In this document: one piece after another, positions 20,665 to 31,158 of the stretch
Position numbering within the stretch: the stretch's first letter is position 1
Layout of the letters: each line of letters begins with the position of its first letter
Origin: Artemia franciscana
Taxonomy: Eukaryota; Arthropoda; Branchiopoda; Anostraca; Artemiidae
NCBI RefSeq assembly: GCF_032884065.1
Contig: NC_088867.1
Location: 22,140,281 to 22,204,280, forward strand
Length of the DNA stretch: 64,000 nt
Direction of reading: 5' to 3'
The notes under the pieces: model-generated
Seen by the model: only the letters and a program-made list of their open reading frames with translations
Told to the model about the DNA's origin: nothing
Databases searched by the model: none
Program-made: the position numbers and the translations under genes

Positions 20665-22849
20665 ATAACTTAAAGATTTATTTTTTGGCTTATTTCTTGC
20701 CTGGATGTATAATAATGCATGGTTTTGATACTATTTCTCTTAATTTTATTAGCTGTATAATTCTATTAGTTATGCATTAAATATGACTTAGTTGTAATGC
20801 ATTCTTTTAGTTATTCATTAACTACGAATCTGTTCTATTGGATAGTTTTTTTTGTTGCTCTTTTTTTTGTCTCTTTATTGGCCTTTTCTACAATTAGCCA
20901 TGCCTGGATGCCCGAAATTATTCATTGATTTTGAAATAAAATTGAATAGTTGTGGGCATCAAGTTATGGCTAATTGTAGTAAAAGCCAATTCAGATAGTT
21001 TGATTGAGTGTGATGCAAATCTGGCATTAACTCCCATATAAGAATTGTAAAATGTTGTTAGTTAATTTGTTAATTGATAAGTCTATCTATTATCCATCCA
21101 TGCATCATTCCTAGGGCAATTGACACTCCCCTCAAACGTTTCCAGAAAGTTTTCACTTAATGTCATTGGTTACAGTAAGGGTAGAAGTAGTATTAAAAGT
21201 GGACATGTAGTGTTTTCTGGGTTGTTCAAAATCCACTAAAACTTCCCCTGAAAGGTGTAAATTAATAATGTAAGCTGTTACTTTCATATTACTCTTTCTC
21301 TTTCTGACATTCTACATGATCATAGTTAGTTTCAATTTAGTTCTACATCTGCCTAAATGTTCCTTGAAAACTTTACCTTATTACCCTTAGCTTGTGTAGA
21401 AGCAATAATTGTTCGTGAAGCATTGCCAATTTGTCCTCTTGACAGCCTGTATGGGCCTAGTGTTTCGATTTAGTTCAATGCACTTATAATATTACCCAAA
21501 ATTTTTGCCTCAATACTCTGAGCTTTAGTAATAGTAGTAGTGGTCTTGGCTTTAGTAGTAGTAGTAGTGGTAGCAGTAATAATAATAGTAGCAGTAGTAG
21601 TAGTTGGAGGAGTAAAAGCTTTTGTATTATGATGCAAATATTGTATTTTGGTTGGTTGGAGAACCCCCACAACTAGTCTTGTAAGTTTTGGTTTCACACA
21701 CAAAACTCTTACTAAGATATTGGTGATATACCCGTTTGACAACATGTATGCAGATGGAATGTTGTGATTCAGTTGACCTTCCCCTCTAAAAATTCTCTGA
21801 AAATTTCACCTTCACACATATAGTTGTAATAGTAGTCTCAGCAGTAGTATTAGTGCTCAACTTAATACAATAAAAAATTGCTATGACATTGTCAATGTGT
21901 CCTTTTGATAACCTTACAAGTAGTTGCAACAGAAGTAGTAGCTATAGCAATAGTAATAATAGTAGTAGTGTGTATATATTGCCTTTTGGTTAATTTATGT
22001 TCCCTTCTCTGAGTGTCCTAGCTTAAGACACAAATCAATTCTTAATATACGCTCTTTTGACAATCTAATTATCAAAATTCACTTTAAAAATGTATAGAAT
22101 TGAATGTGAAATCATATGTAATAGATAGAATCATCTTGCTTAAAAATTAGGAAGTGGTTGTTGTCATTTTTGGGACAGGCTACTTTTTTGTGTTGTGCCT
22201 TCCCCTTTCGTATGAACGAGGTAGTATTACTGAAACCAATTGTCTTTATCTATTAATGTTTGATTTTTTTTTAAGATATCATTCTACAAATAAAAACTCT
22301 TTTAGATCCATAGTGTCCACTGATATAGCACAAAATAAACATAAAATCTCAGGAAAGATTCAGGCATTCGAACTAAATCAAATACTACATTCTGCGATGT
22401 TTTATTCCTTTGATATTAATGTTGGCAACAAAACACGCTCACATTATTATGACGTTGTCAACGATTTATTTTGGTTTATATCTAATAATTTTTCTTTGTT
22501 CTCTGGTTTCTAGTGATTCTTTAAGATAAATTTGAACCGCCCTTATAAATTTTCGTCCTTGTAAGTAATTTACAGGTTAGGAAGCCAAAAAACATTCCAA
22601 TGGAAGTCAATACATAAAGAAAATCAAATATCTACATCTTAATCCTCTCGTATTGTGCCAGAGCAATTTGACAAATCTGGATGAAAAGCAAATTTGAGTA
22701 AATTTGTAATTTGAAAGATTTGTTTAAGTTGTCTACTTTTTTGGGGGTGATTTTTCAAGTTTCGTTTTGTCTTTTGACAGTTTCTCTTTCTTTATTTACC
22801 TTAACTTTTTTTTCTTTGTTTTAATGCTAATATTTATTTTTAATTTCAG
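20665..22849 (+). other. IP3R pseudogene intron (copy 1)
   Basis: About 2.2 kb between exons A and B. It contains further diverged 116-bp-type repeat blocks (about 21110-22060) and an AGT-type microsatellite at about 21528-21603. An unrecognised 119-codon frame lies at 22154-22513 and is partly preserved in copies 2 and 4 only as part of the unit. Relative to copy 2 it keeps 20926-22050 but lacks about 0.5 kb after AATCTAATT. Confidence 0.6.
21528..21603. repeat. AGT-type microsatellite
   Basis: Imperfect AGT/AAT trinucleotide repeats. They give rise to Thr- and Leu-rich artefact ORFs on the minus strand. Confidence 0.9.
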
Positions 22850-23077
22850 GGACCCGTAATAACCCATGAGAATCAGAATTGTATAGCAATGCATGAATCA
22901 AACAGCTTAGACATAGTAGTTGGCCTTTAGACAGACGATATTAGTGAACTTGTAGATCAGACCAACCTTTTGAAATTGAAGAATAATGCCTGTAAGCTGT
23001 TATCAGCCATTTTGGAAAGCCAAACAGATACGAAGAGTGCAGAGAGGATTTTAGCCAACAAGAATTCCAGACAGATG
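22850..23077 (+). pseudogene. Itpr: IP3 receptor exon B with nonsense codon (copy 1)
   Basis: A 228-bp exon (76 codons, phase 0 at both ends) with acceptor TTTCAG and donor ATG|GTAGGT. The reading frame begins GPVITHENQNCIAMHESNS and later has LKLKNNACKLLSAILES and AERIL, matching the IP3R RIH-associated region that directly follows exon A. Codon 27 (22928-22930) is TAG, where copy 2 has TTA (Leu), so the frame is broken. The middle part (DDISELVDQTNLL) departs from the usually well-conserved family sequence, suggesting relaxed constraint before the stop arose. Confidence 0.88.
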
Positions 23078-23533
23078 GTAGGTAATATGTGATGGTACAC
23101 GTCAATTTTTGCTGATGTCCTTACTAAGTTATGCAGAATAAAGAGTGACAAGTTTTAATGGCTTCTATGGGGGGAGGGGTGCCCCCTTTCCTTTCTTCCG
23201 ATTTTTGTGCCCTTCCCATCTAGATTTTAAAATATATAGATTCTGGGTATTGTCATTGAAAAATATACTTTTTTCGTATATTCATGGGAAAAATTAAATC
23301 AAAATAATATTGTCCCCATCCCCCTAATTTTTGTGAATTGGCGCCATTGACAAGGTATCAGGAAAAAATTGAAGTAAGTGACTGAACTTAATGGATTAAT
23401 TACCGCGTTTCAGGAATTGATATTTGAGCTGATTCCCGAAAATTTGATCAGTAAAAAAAAATTAAAGAAGAAATATCAAAGAAACGGTGCAGTAAGCGAT
23501 TAGTCCAAACTGTTTGTCCTTTTTTGTAACTAG

Positions 23534-23537
<4 letters not shown>

Positions 23538-23627
<90 letters not shown>
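23538..23627. repeat. (TA)n microsatellite
   Basis: Pure TA run of about 90 bp next to the LINE-B 3' end. The Tyr-Ile repeat ORF is an artefact. Confidence 0.95.
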
Positions 23628-23629
<2 letters not shown>

Positions 23630-23659
23630 AAGATACGCCCAAACAGAGGATTGTTTCCT

Positions 23660-25300
23660 TTTTGGCTCTGATAGTAAGTAAGTAAGTAATTTTACTGCCG
23701 CCCATGATTTTACATGAAATAAAAACAGAGGAGTATAAAAAGGGAAAAGAAAAGAAAAGTCACACTATGGAACATCTCCAAATGCAATTACACATTATGT
23801 ACAGTAGTAAAACTACTGACACAGAATGGCTAGCCTATGGCTTGCTCTTCCCTTAGCGTTTTTCAGGAAATTCTCGGCGACATGGTTAACACAGACTATT
23901 GGATCGGATACGCCATAATAGCGCATGATATAGAGTTACTCATCTACGGTAAAAGTCTTAGAAGGAACTTTGCGAATTGAAAAAAAAACAGAACTCTTAC
24001 TTTTACACAAAGAGCAGACGACAGATATTGCCAAAAAGGTGCTATATACAGTACATGTGGAAGGGCAACGGCATTATACAGCAAGGCCAGATACTTACAG
24101 CAAAACTGATGTCTGTTACTAATAATTGACCTATACGCAATCCGGATTTTCACTTCTACTTGGCGCACTAGCAGCTTCCCGGTAGAGTTGAGGCTTCGAA
24201 CGATTGGTAAACCAAGGTAAGTAATACTCTCAGATGGCTTCACAACTGAATCACCAAAATGGGATTTCTCCTTCGCAGTGCTTAGCATTAAAAAACTAGA
24301 CGGCAAATTTGACATATTAAGTGAAAAACCTACGTATCCCCTATTAATTGTATTCCGAAAATTCTTCGAAAGTCGATCAGCCGACCTGTTTAAATTAAGC
24401 AAGTCATCAGCGTGCGTCATCAACGAAACATTGATCTCTTTTGAAACACTAGACGTAGCTACTCGGACTTGCGCCGGCAAAACACTATTGTTGACAAACT
24501 CGGAAAAACAACTGAGCCTTGCCTGACTCTCATGTGGTTCGGTAAAACAGCGAATTCGACCGTATTTGAGAGCATTTTGATTTGCACTCTAAATTTATTA
24601 CATATAATACAATACCCTGACAATACACAAATTTAGCCCTTGTTTATACGCTTCTAGAAGGATCTGCGTGTGCACCGACGAGTCAAAAGCCCGGCTCACA
24701 TCAAAAGAGCCAATAATTAGTGGACCACCCGTTTCCTCAGAACCAGACAAAAGAGCACCAAGGGCGAATAGAGCATCAGCGCAGATGAGCCCTACCGTAA
24801 AACCAAACTATTGGTTTTGCAATTGGCAACAGTGTCTAACATTTGACAGTATAAGCATTTCTAGATTCTTGCGTAAAACTGGAGACACAGTAATTGGATG
24901 ATACGAGGTGCATATGTTAGCTGGCTTTCGTTTTTTCAGGATTGGTGTAAGTTTCCCTTTACAGAAAACATTTGATACAAAATTGACTGCGAATATGATC
25001 TGATACAATAATGTTAATATTTCATACTAAAGACGAGTACCATTCACAAGGTGAAGTGCACAAAAGCCGTCAACTGTGGACGATTTTTTTTTTCTTTTTC
25101 AGCCTAAAGGCATTTGTAGTTACATCCGAAAGAGATACCGTCCAGTCCAGAAAACTCAAGTCTGATAGCACAGTGAAAGTTGTTCGGCATATGGTCTAGG
25201 TACATTGGGATTCGGGGCACTAAATCACTCGTAACGTAAGCTCGCCAGTCATTTGGATTACTAGGCATGGACTTAGGCGTGTTTGGGCGATCTTTCATTC
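23660..25300 (-). pseudogene. Non-LTR reverse transcriptase remnant (LINE-B, copy 1)
   Basis: Minus-strand frames spell the ordered motifs of a LINE reverse transcriptase. The fingers motif is GKLTPILKKRKPANICTSYH with PITVSPVL (about 24850-24960). Motif A is IIGSFDVSRAFDSS (about 24690-24740). Motif B is MRVRQGS (about 24525-24545). Motif C is LMTHADDLLNLNRS, the catalytic ADD box (about 24385-24425). A later YLGLPI motif follows. A 178-codon open segment covers 23944-24480. Stops and frameshifts separate the segments. The 3' end has TTAC tetranucleotide repeats (about 23672-23688 on the complement) beside (TA)n. It is dead. Jockey/CR1-like affinity is a guess. Confidence 0.85.
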
Positions 25301-25740
25301 GGTCTTTCCATTAACCACTTGGATGATTAATTATTCTCTCTGTATGGTCATATTTCATATTCGTGCGATGCTGCTCTAAGGCTTTCTCAAATTAACGTTT
25401 TGTGTGTACACGAAGATAATTCAACACAAGGATAGTAATTCATAGCTAATGAAAAAGTGAGCTCTACTGTGGATTCGAGCTCTCTGGAATATAGCCCAAC
25501 CACCTACCCCCTCCCCGTGGATGCGACCTTGGTATCCTCTTGGTAACAAATAAATAAAAATGGATATGAAATGAAAGTGAATGAATACATATATGAAAGT
25601 CTAAATAAATATTAAGTAGACAGCAGGGATCCTTACTGAAAAGTTTTTTTGTGAATTATTACGTATCCTTGATTAGGTTCATTATTATCTTGTTACTAAC
25701 AATAATTGAAAAGAATATGAAATGAAAGCGCTTTCTCCTG
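25301..25740. other. No recognised gene; unit boundary spacer
   Basis: Spacer between LINE-B and the LINE-A tail of the next unit, ending GCGCTTTCTCCTG just before the unit boundary. Conserved in copies 2 and 4. Confidence 0.4.
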
Positions 25741-26058
25741 GTTGGAGGGGGAAACCCCTCCACTCTCTTTACTACTACTACTATGAAGAACTCACCACAG
25801 CACCAAGCCACTGGAGTCCAACACAGCTACGCACGCTCCTCTATCCCAATTTATTCAGAGCCTCCCTATTTACACCCTCCCAGGAAGTTTCTATTCCCTT
25901 TAAATCTTTCTTTATGACATCCTCCCACCTCAACTGCGGACAACCTGCTTTCTGTTTAGCCCTAGACAGTTGGCTGAAAAGGACAATTTTTGGTAATCTG
26001 TCATCCTTTATCCGCAGCTTGTGCCCCAGCTATATCTACCTTTCTCTCATTACAGCCC
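25741..26058 (-). pseudogene. LINE-A C-terminal tail (copy 2)
   Basis: Same minus-strand tail as in copy 1 (RIKDDRLPKIVLF...LRWEDVIKKDLKGIETSW), with single-residue changes (for example RSVRSCVGLQWLGAVV after the stop). It still has stops in the WLGH region. Confidence 0.7.
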
Positions 26059-26915
26059 TACAAAGCGGTATTTACCTACGATATTTGCACCACCTACTGT
26101 TTGAAATACGGTCTGTCGCAGGGTTTCATTAGTTTATTTAGAAGGATTTATTTACGTTTTAAGCATGACTTTTTTTTTGCTATTTCTGCTCCCCTTTGGT
26201 TTAAATTAGTTCTGTACTTATTTTAAAAAACTTCTTTTGTTGATATTTTTTTTATTGATGAATAAAGCAAAAAGATTTTGGGTTGCTCTTCATATTCTGG
26301 ACAAAATTTTGCTAGGAATTCTAAAAATAGCTATATTATAGAACTACAAATGGTTGGGTATGGGTACTATTATTTTAAAAAATGTGAACAATTTTGAGAA
26401 TTTTTGGGGGGTGAAGCTGTTCCGTCGTATCTACTGTTACAACCTTTGATATAGACGAATAATGATCAAACACTTCGTTGTAGGAATTTTTTTGTGTGTG
26501 TTATATTTTGCTTTAATAGCTTGTTTGTTTACATTTATGCATTTTGAGCTAGTATATTAGCTAATATAGTTCCATTTTGTTGTAAAAAAAAAAAAAAAAA
26601 AAAAAAAGAGATGAAGAATCCCTGTCAAGATTTGTTTCCAGTTGCGATTCCCTTGGTTCTGAAACTTTTATTGAGGTGTCTTCACGGCCTGAAATTATAA
26701 TGAGATAAAAAAAAGAGATCACACTAAGAATATAACACACTATAACACACACTTTCAAACTAAGAATCAATACAACCATATTTTTTTTTCAAACATTCTT
26801 TGTCGCTGATGAGCTCCCTTCGGTCAACAAATCAAAATTTAGTATCTACTTGTCCTTTCCGTCCAGTATTCCTTCACAGTTTCAGCTAGGTCGCTTAAGG
26901 CGTTAATCTATACCA
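26059..26915. other. No recognised gene; A-tract
   Basis: Counterpart of 571-1479. It lacks the 52-bp segment found in copies 1 and 4 (junction near 26238) and has a poly(A) run at about 26584-26607. Confidence 0.5.
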
Positions 26916-28053
26916 TTAACCGTATATGAACTATTGAAGACGTCTCATTCTGATATCCTGGATGGAGATAGTGTCATTTGATTTAGTTCAACATCACCTT
27001 CAATATTTACAGAAAGTTTCAAATATCTTAGCCGCGTACTGCAGATGAACCATTTTGACACCCTGGACGCATACAGTTCACCGATTTAGTTCAATATCCC
27101 CATCGGCATTCCCTCAAGACAGAGTGTTTTTTGATTTAGTTTAACATTTCTCTCAACTTTCGGTGAAAGTTCCCACTTAATACTCTTAAATGTTCCCGAG
27201 TTATTGCATATATGCCATATTGACATTCATAATGCACTTAATGACTCCTGAATTAGTTCAATATACCTCTCGATATTCACTCGAAATTTTTACTTAATAC
27301 TGTTAGTTGTTCCTGAAATATTATAAATGCGCCCTTTTTTTACATTTATGTTCACAGTTGCTTTTGACTTTGTTTTACAATGTTTGTTTATTCCCTGAAA
27401 GTTTCTACTCTGGTCCATGGAACTTCCTGAGATACTGTCAATATGTCTTTTTGGCAACTTTGATGTACATAGTGCGTTTTGATTTTGATCAGTACCATCT
27501 GTACAATTATCTGAAAGTCGCCTTATTACCCAAAGAAGTTGCTGAGATATTTTTGATATGCCCTTTTTCTCTGAAATCTTATCGTTGAATTCAATTTGCT
27601 CTCTGATCATTCCTTGAAAGTTAAATTTGATATCAAAAGCTGTTCGTGACATGTTCTGGATACTGTCTTTTGACTATTTGTTCGGGATTTATCTCAACAT
27701 GCACCGAAGGTTTCAGCTTTATACTTTAAGCAATTATTGTTATATTGTATCAACTTTAAGCGATTCTTGTTATATTATAGGTTCATCATTTTGACGAAAT
27801 GGATGCGCATAGTGTCTTTCGATTTAGTTTAGAATCCTCCCCCAGCATCCTCTGAAAGCGTCTACTAAATACTCTTAGCCGCTCTTGATATTTTGCAGAC
27901 GTGCCCTTTCGACTACTTAGGTGTATATAGTATACTTTGATTTTGTTCGACACCCTCCTCACCAACGATTGAAGGTTCCAACTTAATACCCTTAGAAATT
28001 ACTAAGATATTGGAGATGTGCTCTTTTGACTACCTGGATGCACATATATTCTT
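26916..28053. repeat. ~116-bp tandem repeat block (copy 2)
   Basis: Counterpart of 1480-2636, truncated at 28053 where CACATATATTCTTA joins sequence equivalent to about 4247 of copy 1. ORFs at 27290-27652 on either strand are by-products. Confidence 0.75.
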
Positions 28054-29342
28054 ACAAGATACGGAGTACAAGATAGAGAAAATTAAAATAAATACATACT
28101 ATGTTTATCAAAACAATTTATGAAGAGCACTTACTATACACGAACAACTATTGTACACTTTCAACTTTAAACATCCCCTTTTAAGAAGGGGATGCCATGA
28201 AGGAAAAGTGATATTGTGGTTATGTTTCAAAAACAGTTTCGACAGACCTATTTTGGGCCCGCCATTTTATATTTGCGGATTAATGCTAAACTTAAAAAAT
28301 GTAGCTAGGACTTTTTTATGTATAGAGTGAACCTAATAAAAGTAGGAAAGGGGATCTTGCTTGTCCAAAAACCCCAATGCCAGGGTTTACTGTATCTATA
28401 TGCTTACTAATGGCGAAGTAATAATAATCATAAAATGACTAAAATAATTCATTCTTTCAAATATATTGACCATCGGGTAAAGAATAATTTCAATTGAAAA
28501 TATATTGCGTATTCATTGAAGAGGAGGCAATGCTACTAATTGTTTTGGGGAGTTAAATGAGGGTTGCACAACTCATATTAATGACCTTTTCCGTTTCTTT
28601 TTGTGCTGGATTTCTTCATTCAATTTAGTCTGTTTGGTTTAAGATTGTTAACTTAGAGGATTCGACTTATGCCCGCTCTGATCTCTAAAATTGTGTCTTT
28701 TCTTTCGCGAAAATGCATCAATTAGTCCAATCTGTTTTAATGTATTGCACCTTGCATACGGCAAAGCCCTGCTTGTCCATAAATGTGGTCATGATAAAAG
28801 TTGAAAAAATCAAAAAGAAAGTGTTCTCCACTAATATTTAATATTTGCACCATAATGCATTTTAAATTACATAAGCCGATTTTTTTTCTGTTGACAAGAT
28901 TATCACCTGCCCTTTAAATAAAAATGGTTAATGGCCTCTTTTGAATTATATTATTGAAAACAGGGAGTTTTGCATAAAAAGCAAAAAGTTCAAACCAAAC
29001 GAGAACCAAAAAGTAAAATCCAAAATATTTTGCATAAACTCTTAGTTTGAGCAAAATAATTTTGATAAATCAAGCAGAAATCCATAAGAGAAGGAAACTT
29101 AAAATGAAGAAAAATGAAAAGAGTGAATGAAAGCAAGCTTAGAATGAACGTAAGTTGCCGTAAGTAAGGGTGGTGATGTCTAGTGCGGGCTAATCAACAA
29201 AAAACTTCAAAAATCCTTAGAAAAACCGGTAATTTAAGGCATTACTTAAAGTTTATTTTAGCTCTTTGGATGCAAGTTTCGAGTAGGGACTATAAGAATA
29301 ATTGATAAAACCCAGCAGATTAAATACGATTTTATGTTTTAT
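28054..29342. other. No recognised gene
   Basis: Counterpart of about 4247-5529, including the CATCCCCTT/AAGGGGATG hairpin at 28172-28194. Confidence 0.5.
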
Positions 29343-29773
29343 TCTGACACAATCTTCCTATATTAGCTGTCTTACAAAACAAAATTGAGTCTTCGTCAGT
29401 ATGGATATATACACTGTCTGTGTCAACTAGAATTTCCCTGTGGACATTGAGATTGGCAAAGCCATTTAGCCTACTTTCAGACGTCACGTTTCTTAGGTAT
29501 GTCTTGATTCTCCGAAGTGTAAAAGGAGCGCTCTGTTGTGCTGGTCGATACAGGTATAGTGATTAAAATATTAAGCAAGATATGGATGTTCGGAGAGATT
29601 GCTTTGCCACAAATATTTAGAAAATCAGTTGCATTGACATGGTGTGCCTTGTTCCGTTAGAGAAATTTTTGCCAAATTTTTCTTTCCGCCATCAAATGTT
29701 TAAGGTGTTGTTTTCCAAATCTTCTTCATAAATTTCGATCAACTTCAAAAATGGCTCTTTCATCTCTTTACTT
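29343..29773 (-). pseudogene. hAT transposase C-terminal remnant (copy 2)
   Basis: Same as 5530-5960, including the extra A near 29523 that frameshifts the TERSF...LRRIKTYL region. Confidence 0.75.
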
Positions 29774-30731
29774 TCTTCACTCTTCTATGGATAAGTGTGA
29801 AGCAAACAGTGAAACCCTTTTAAAATATTCTTGTGCTTTAAGAGAAGTTCTTCTATAAAGTTTTATACTTTCAATCCAGAAGATGAATAAGTTAATTCTT
29901 TAAAATTGTTCTGTGCTTTCGGCTGAGACATTTCTTCTGTGTATCTGCCTGTCTGCAATCCTTGTAACACTAATTGTAGTTCCATTCAATTTGGCCATTT
30001 TTGGCCAAATTTCCATTCAATTTGGCCAAAGAAAATAAAATCAGTGAAAAATAGAATGTTAAACTTTATTTTGCCGTAGGGGGAGGAAGGCGTCAGCACG
30101 CCATAAGTTGAATACCTTACGAATCGTGCATGTTGTTTCAATATCTCAGGCGGGGTGTCCATATTGCTGATGGACGGGTTCTTTTTAGTAACAAACGTAG
30201 TGAGAGCCAATTCAAGATTTGTTCCACTTTCTTTTTGTAGCTCTTTAATGTTAACAATGCTTGATATAGCAACAGGGCCCTTGACTAATACCTAGTGCTT
30301 TGCTCAATCTTTGACAAAATTGTTTAAGGCCTACCACCGCTCTATCTTGATAGGTCCATAGAACTTGCTTGCTTGCTTCTTTTTTTTTTTTTCTTTTTTT
30401 TTTTTTTTTCTTTTTTTTTACTGAACTAAGTATTTTCAGTATACATTACAATATAATACTCTTCTGATCTTGTCAAGTGCCTGACAAAAAGCTCTTTAGA
30501 AGGGTAGTCCAGTAGACGTGAAACTAATATACCCACATTCAAAATTTGATTCAATCCAAATTTCAATTTTCAACCCATCAACTAACAGTGGTCCCCCAAT
30601 TACCTAAAAAAAATTCACATAATACCAATCTATTAGCTTTATACAAGTTCATAGTTTTTCCTTTTTCCATTTCAAACACCATAATTAGTTAAGGCCTTTT
30701 CATTGTAGTTGCCCTGAAAAATTAAAAAAGT
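29774..30731. other. No recognised gene; T-rich tracts
   Basis: Counterpart of 5961-6913. T-runs interrupted by C at about 30379-30420 are longer than in copy 1. Confidence 0.45.
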
Positions 30732-31100
30732 ACACCAGCTTTGCCTGAAAATCTTTATTGAAGACACGGCTGAATGTGAAAATTGCCTTTGCTTTTGAAA
30801 TTTATTCTGCTTTTCAACTGGCTGCAAACTACCATGTTTTCTTATGTTTTCTCATGCTGTCGATAAATGAGTTTCTTTAATTGAAATTGCTAGAACTCAA
30901 ATAAGGAGAAATAATATGTAAAAATATCGTACAGATATGTAAGTTTCTGAACCGTCTCTATTTGACAATACGGGAGAATAAGGACAGGGAAAAAAAAATG
31001 AAGCTATCCACAGCAAATAAGAAAATAATAATTTTGCAAAAGAAAAATCTTATTTGAGCTATGATTTCAATGAGGCTTTTTCAGGAAGACTTCGCGCATC

Positions 31101-31158
<58 letters not shown>

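Larger units (their letters stand above)
253..25740 (+). repeat. Large tandem unit, copy 1 (subtype a)
   Basis: This is the longest copy of the tandem unit. It is nearly identical to copy 2 over long stretches; for example, 13497-20925 corresponds to 32187-39613 at a constant offset of about 18690 with only scattered changes. It differs from copy 2 by a complete 116-bp repeat/(TA)n block, a much larger foldback loop, and a different deletion in the IP3R intron. It shares a 52-bp segment (about 747-798) with copy 4 that is missing from copies 2, 3 and 5, where a deletion between two TTTTGTTGA direct repeats is the likely cause. Confidence 0.9.

Noticed and set aside
22154-22513. 119-codon ORF in the IP3R intron, also in copies 2 and 4
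   Set aside because: No recognisable motif, broken start in copy 2, amino-acid changes scattered as in non-coding DNA. Kept only as an unrecognised frame in the intron entry.
23538-23627. Tyr-Ile repeat proteins over (TA)n tracts (also 41596-41732, 48518-48568, 60539-60630)
   Set aside because: Pure dinucleotide translation artefacts.
24278-24526. Plus-strand 82-codon ORF identical in three copies
   Set aside because: Antisense shadow of the LINE-B reverse transcriptase motif C region.
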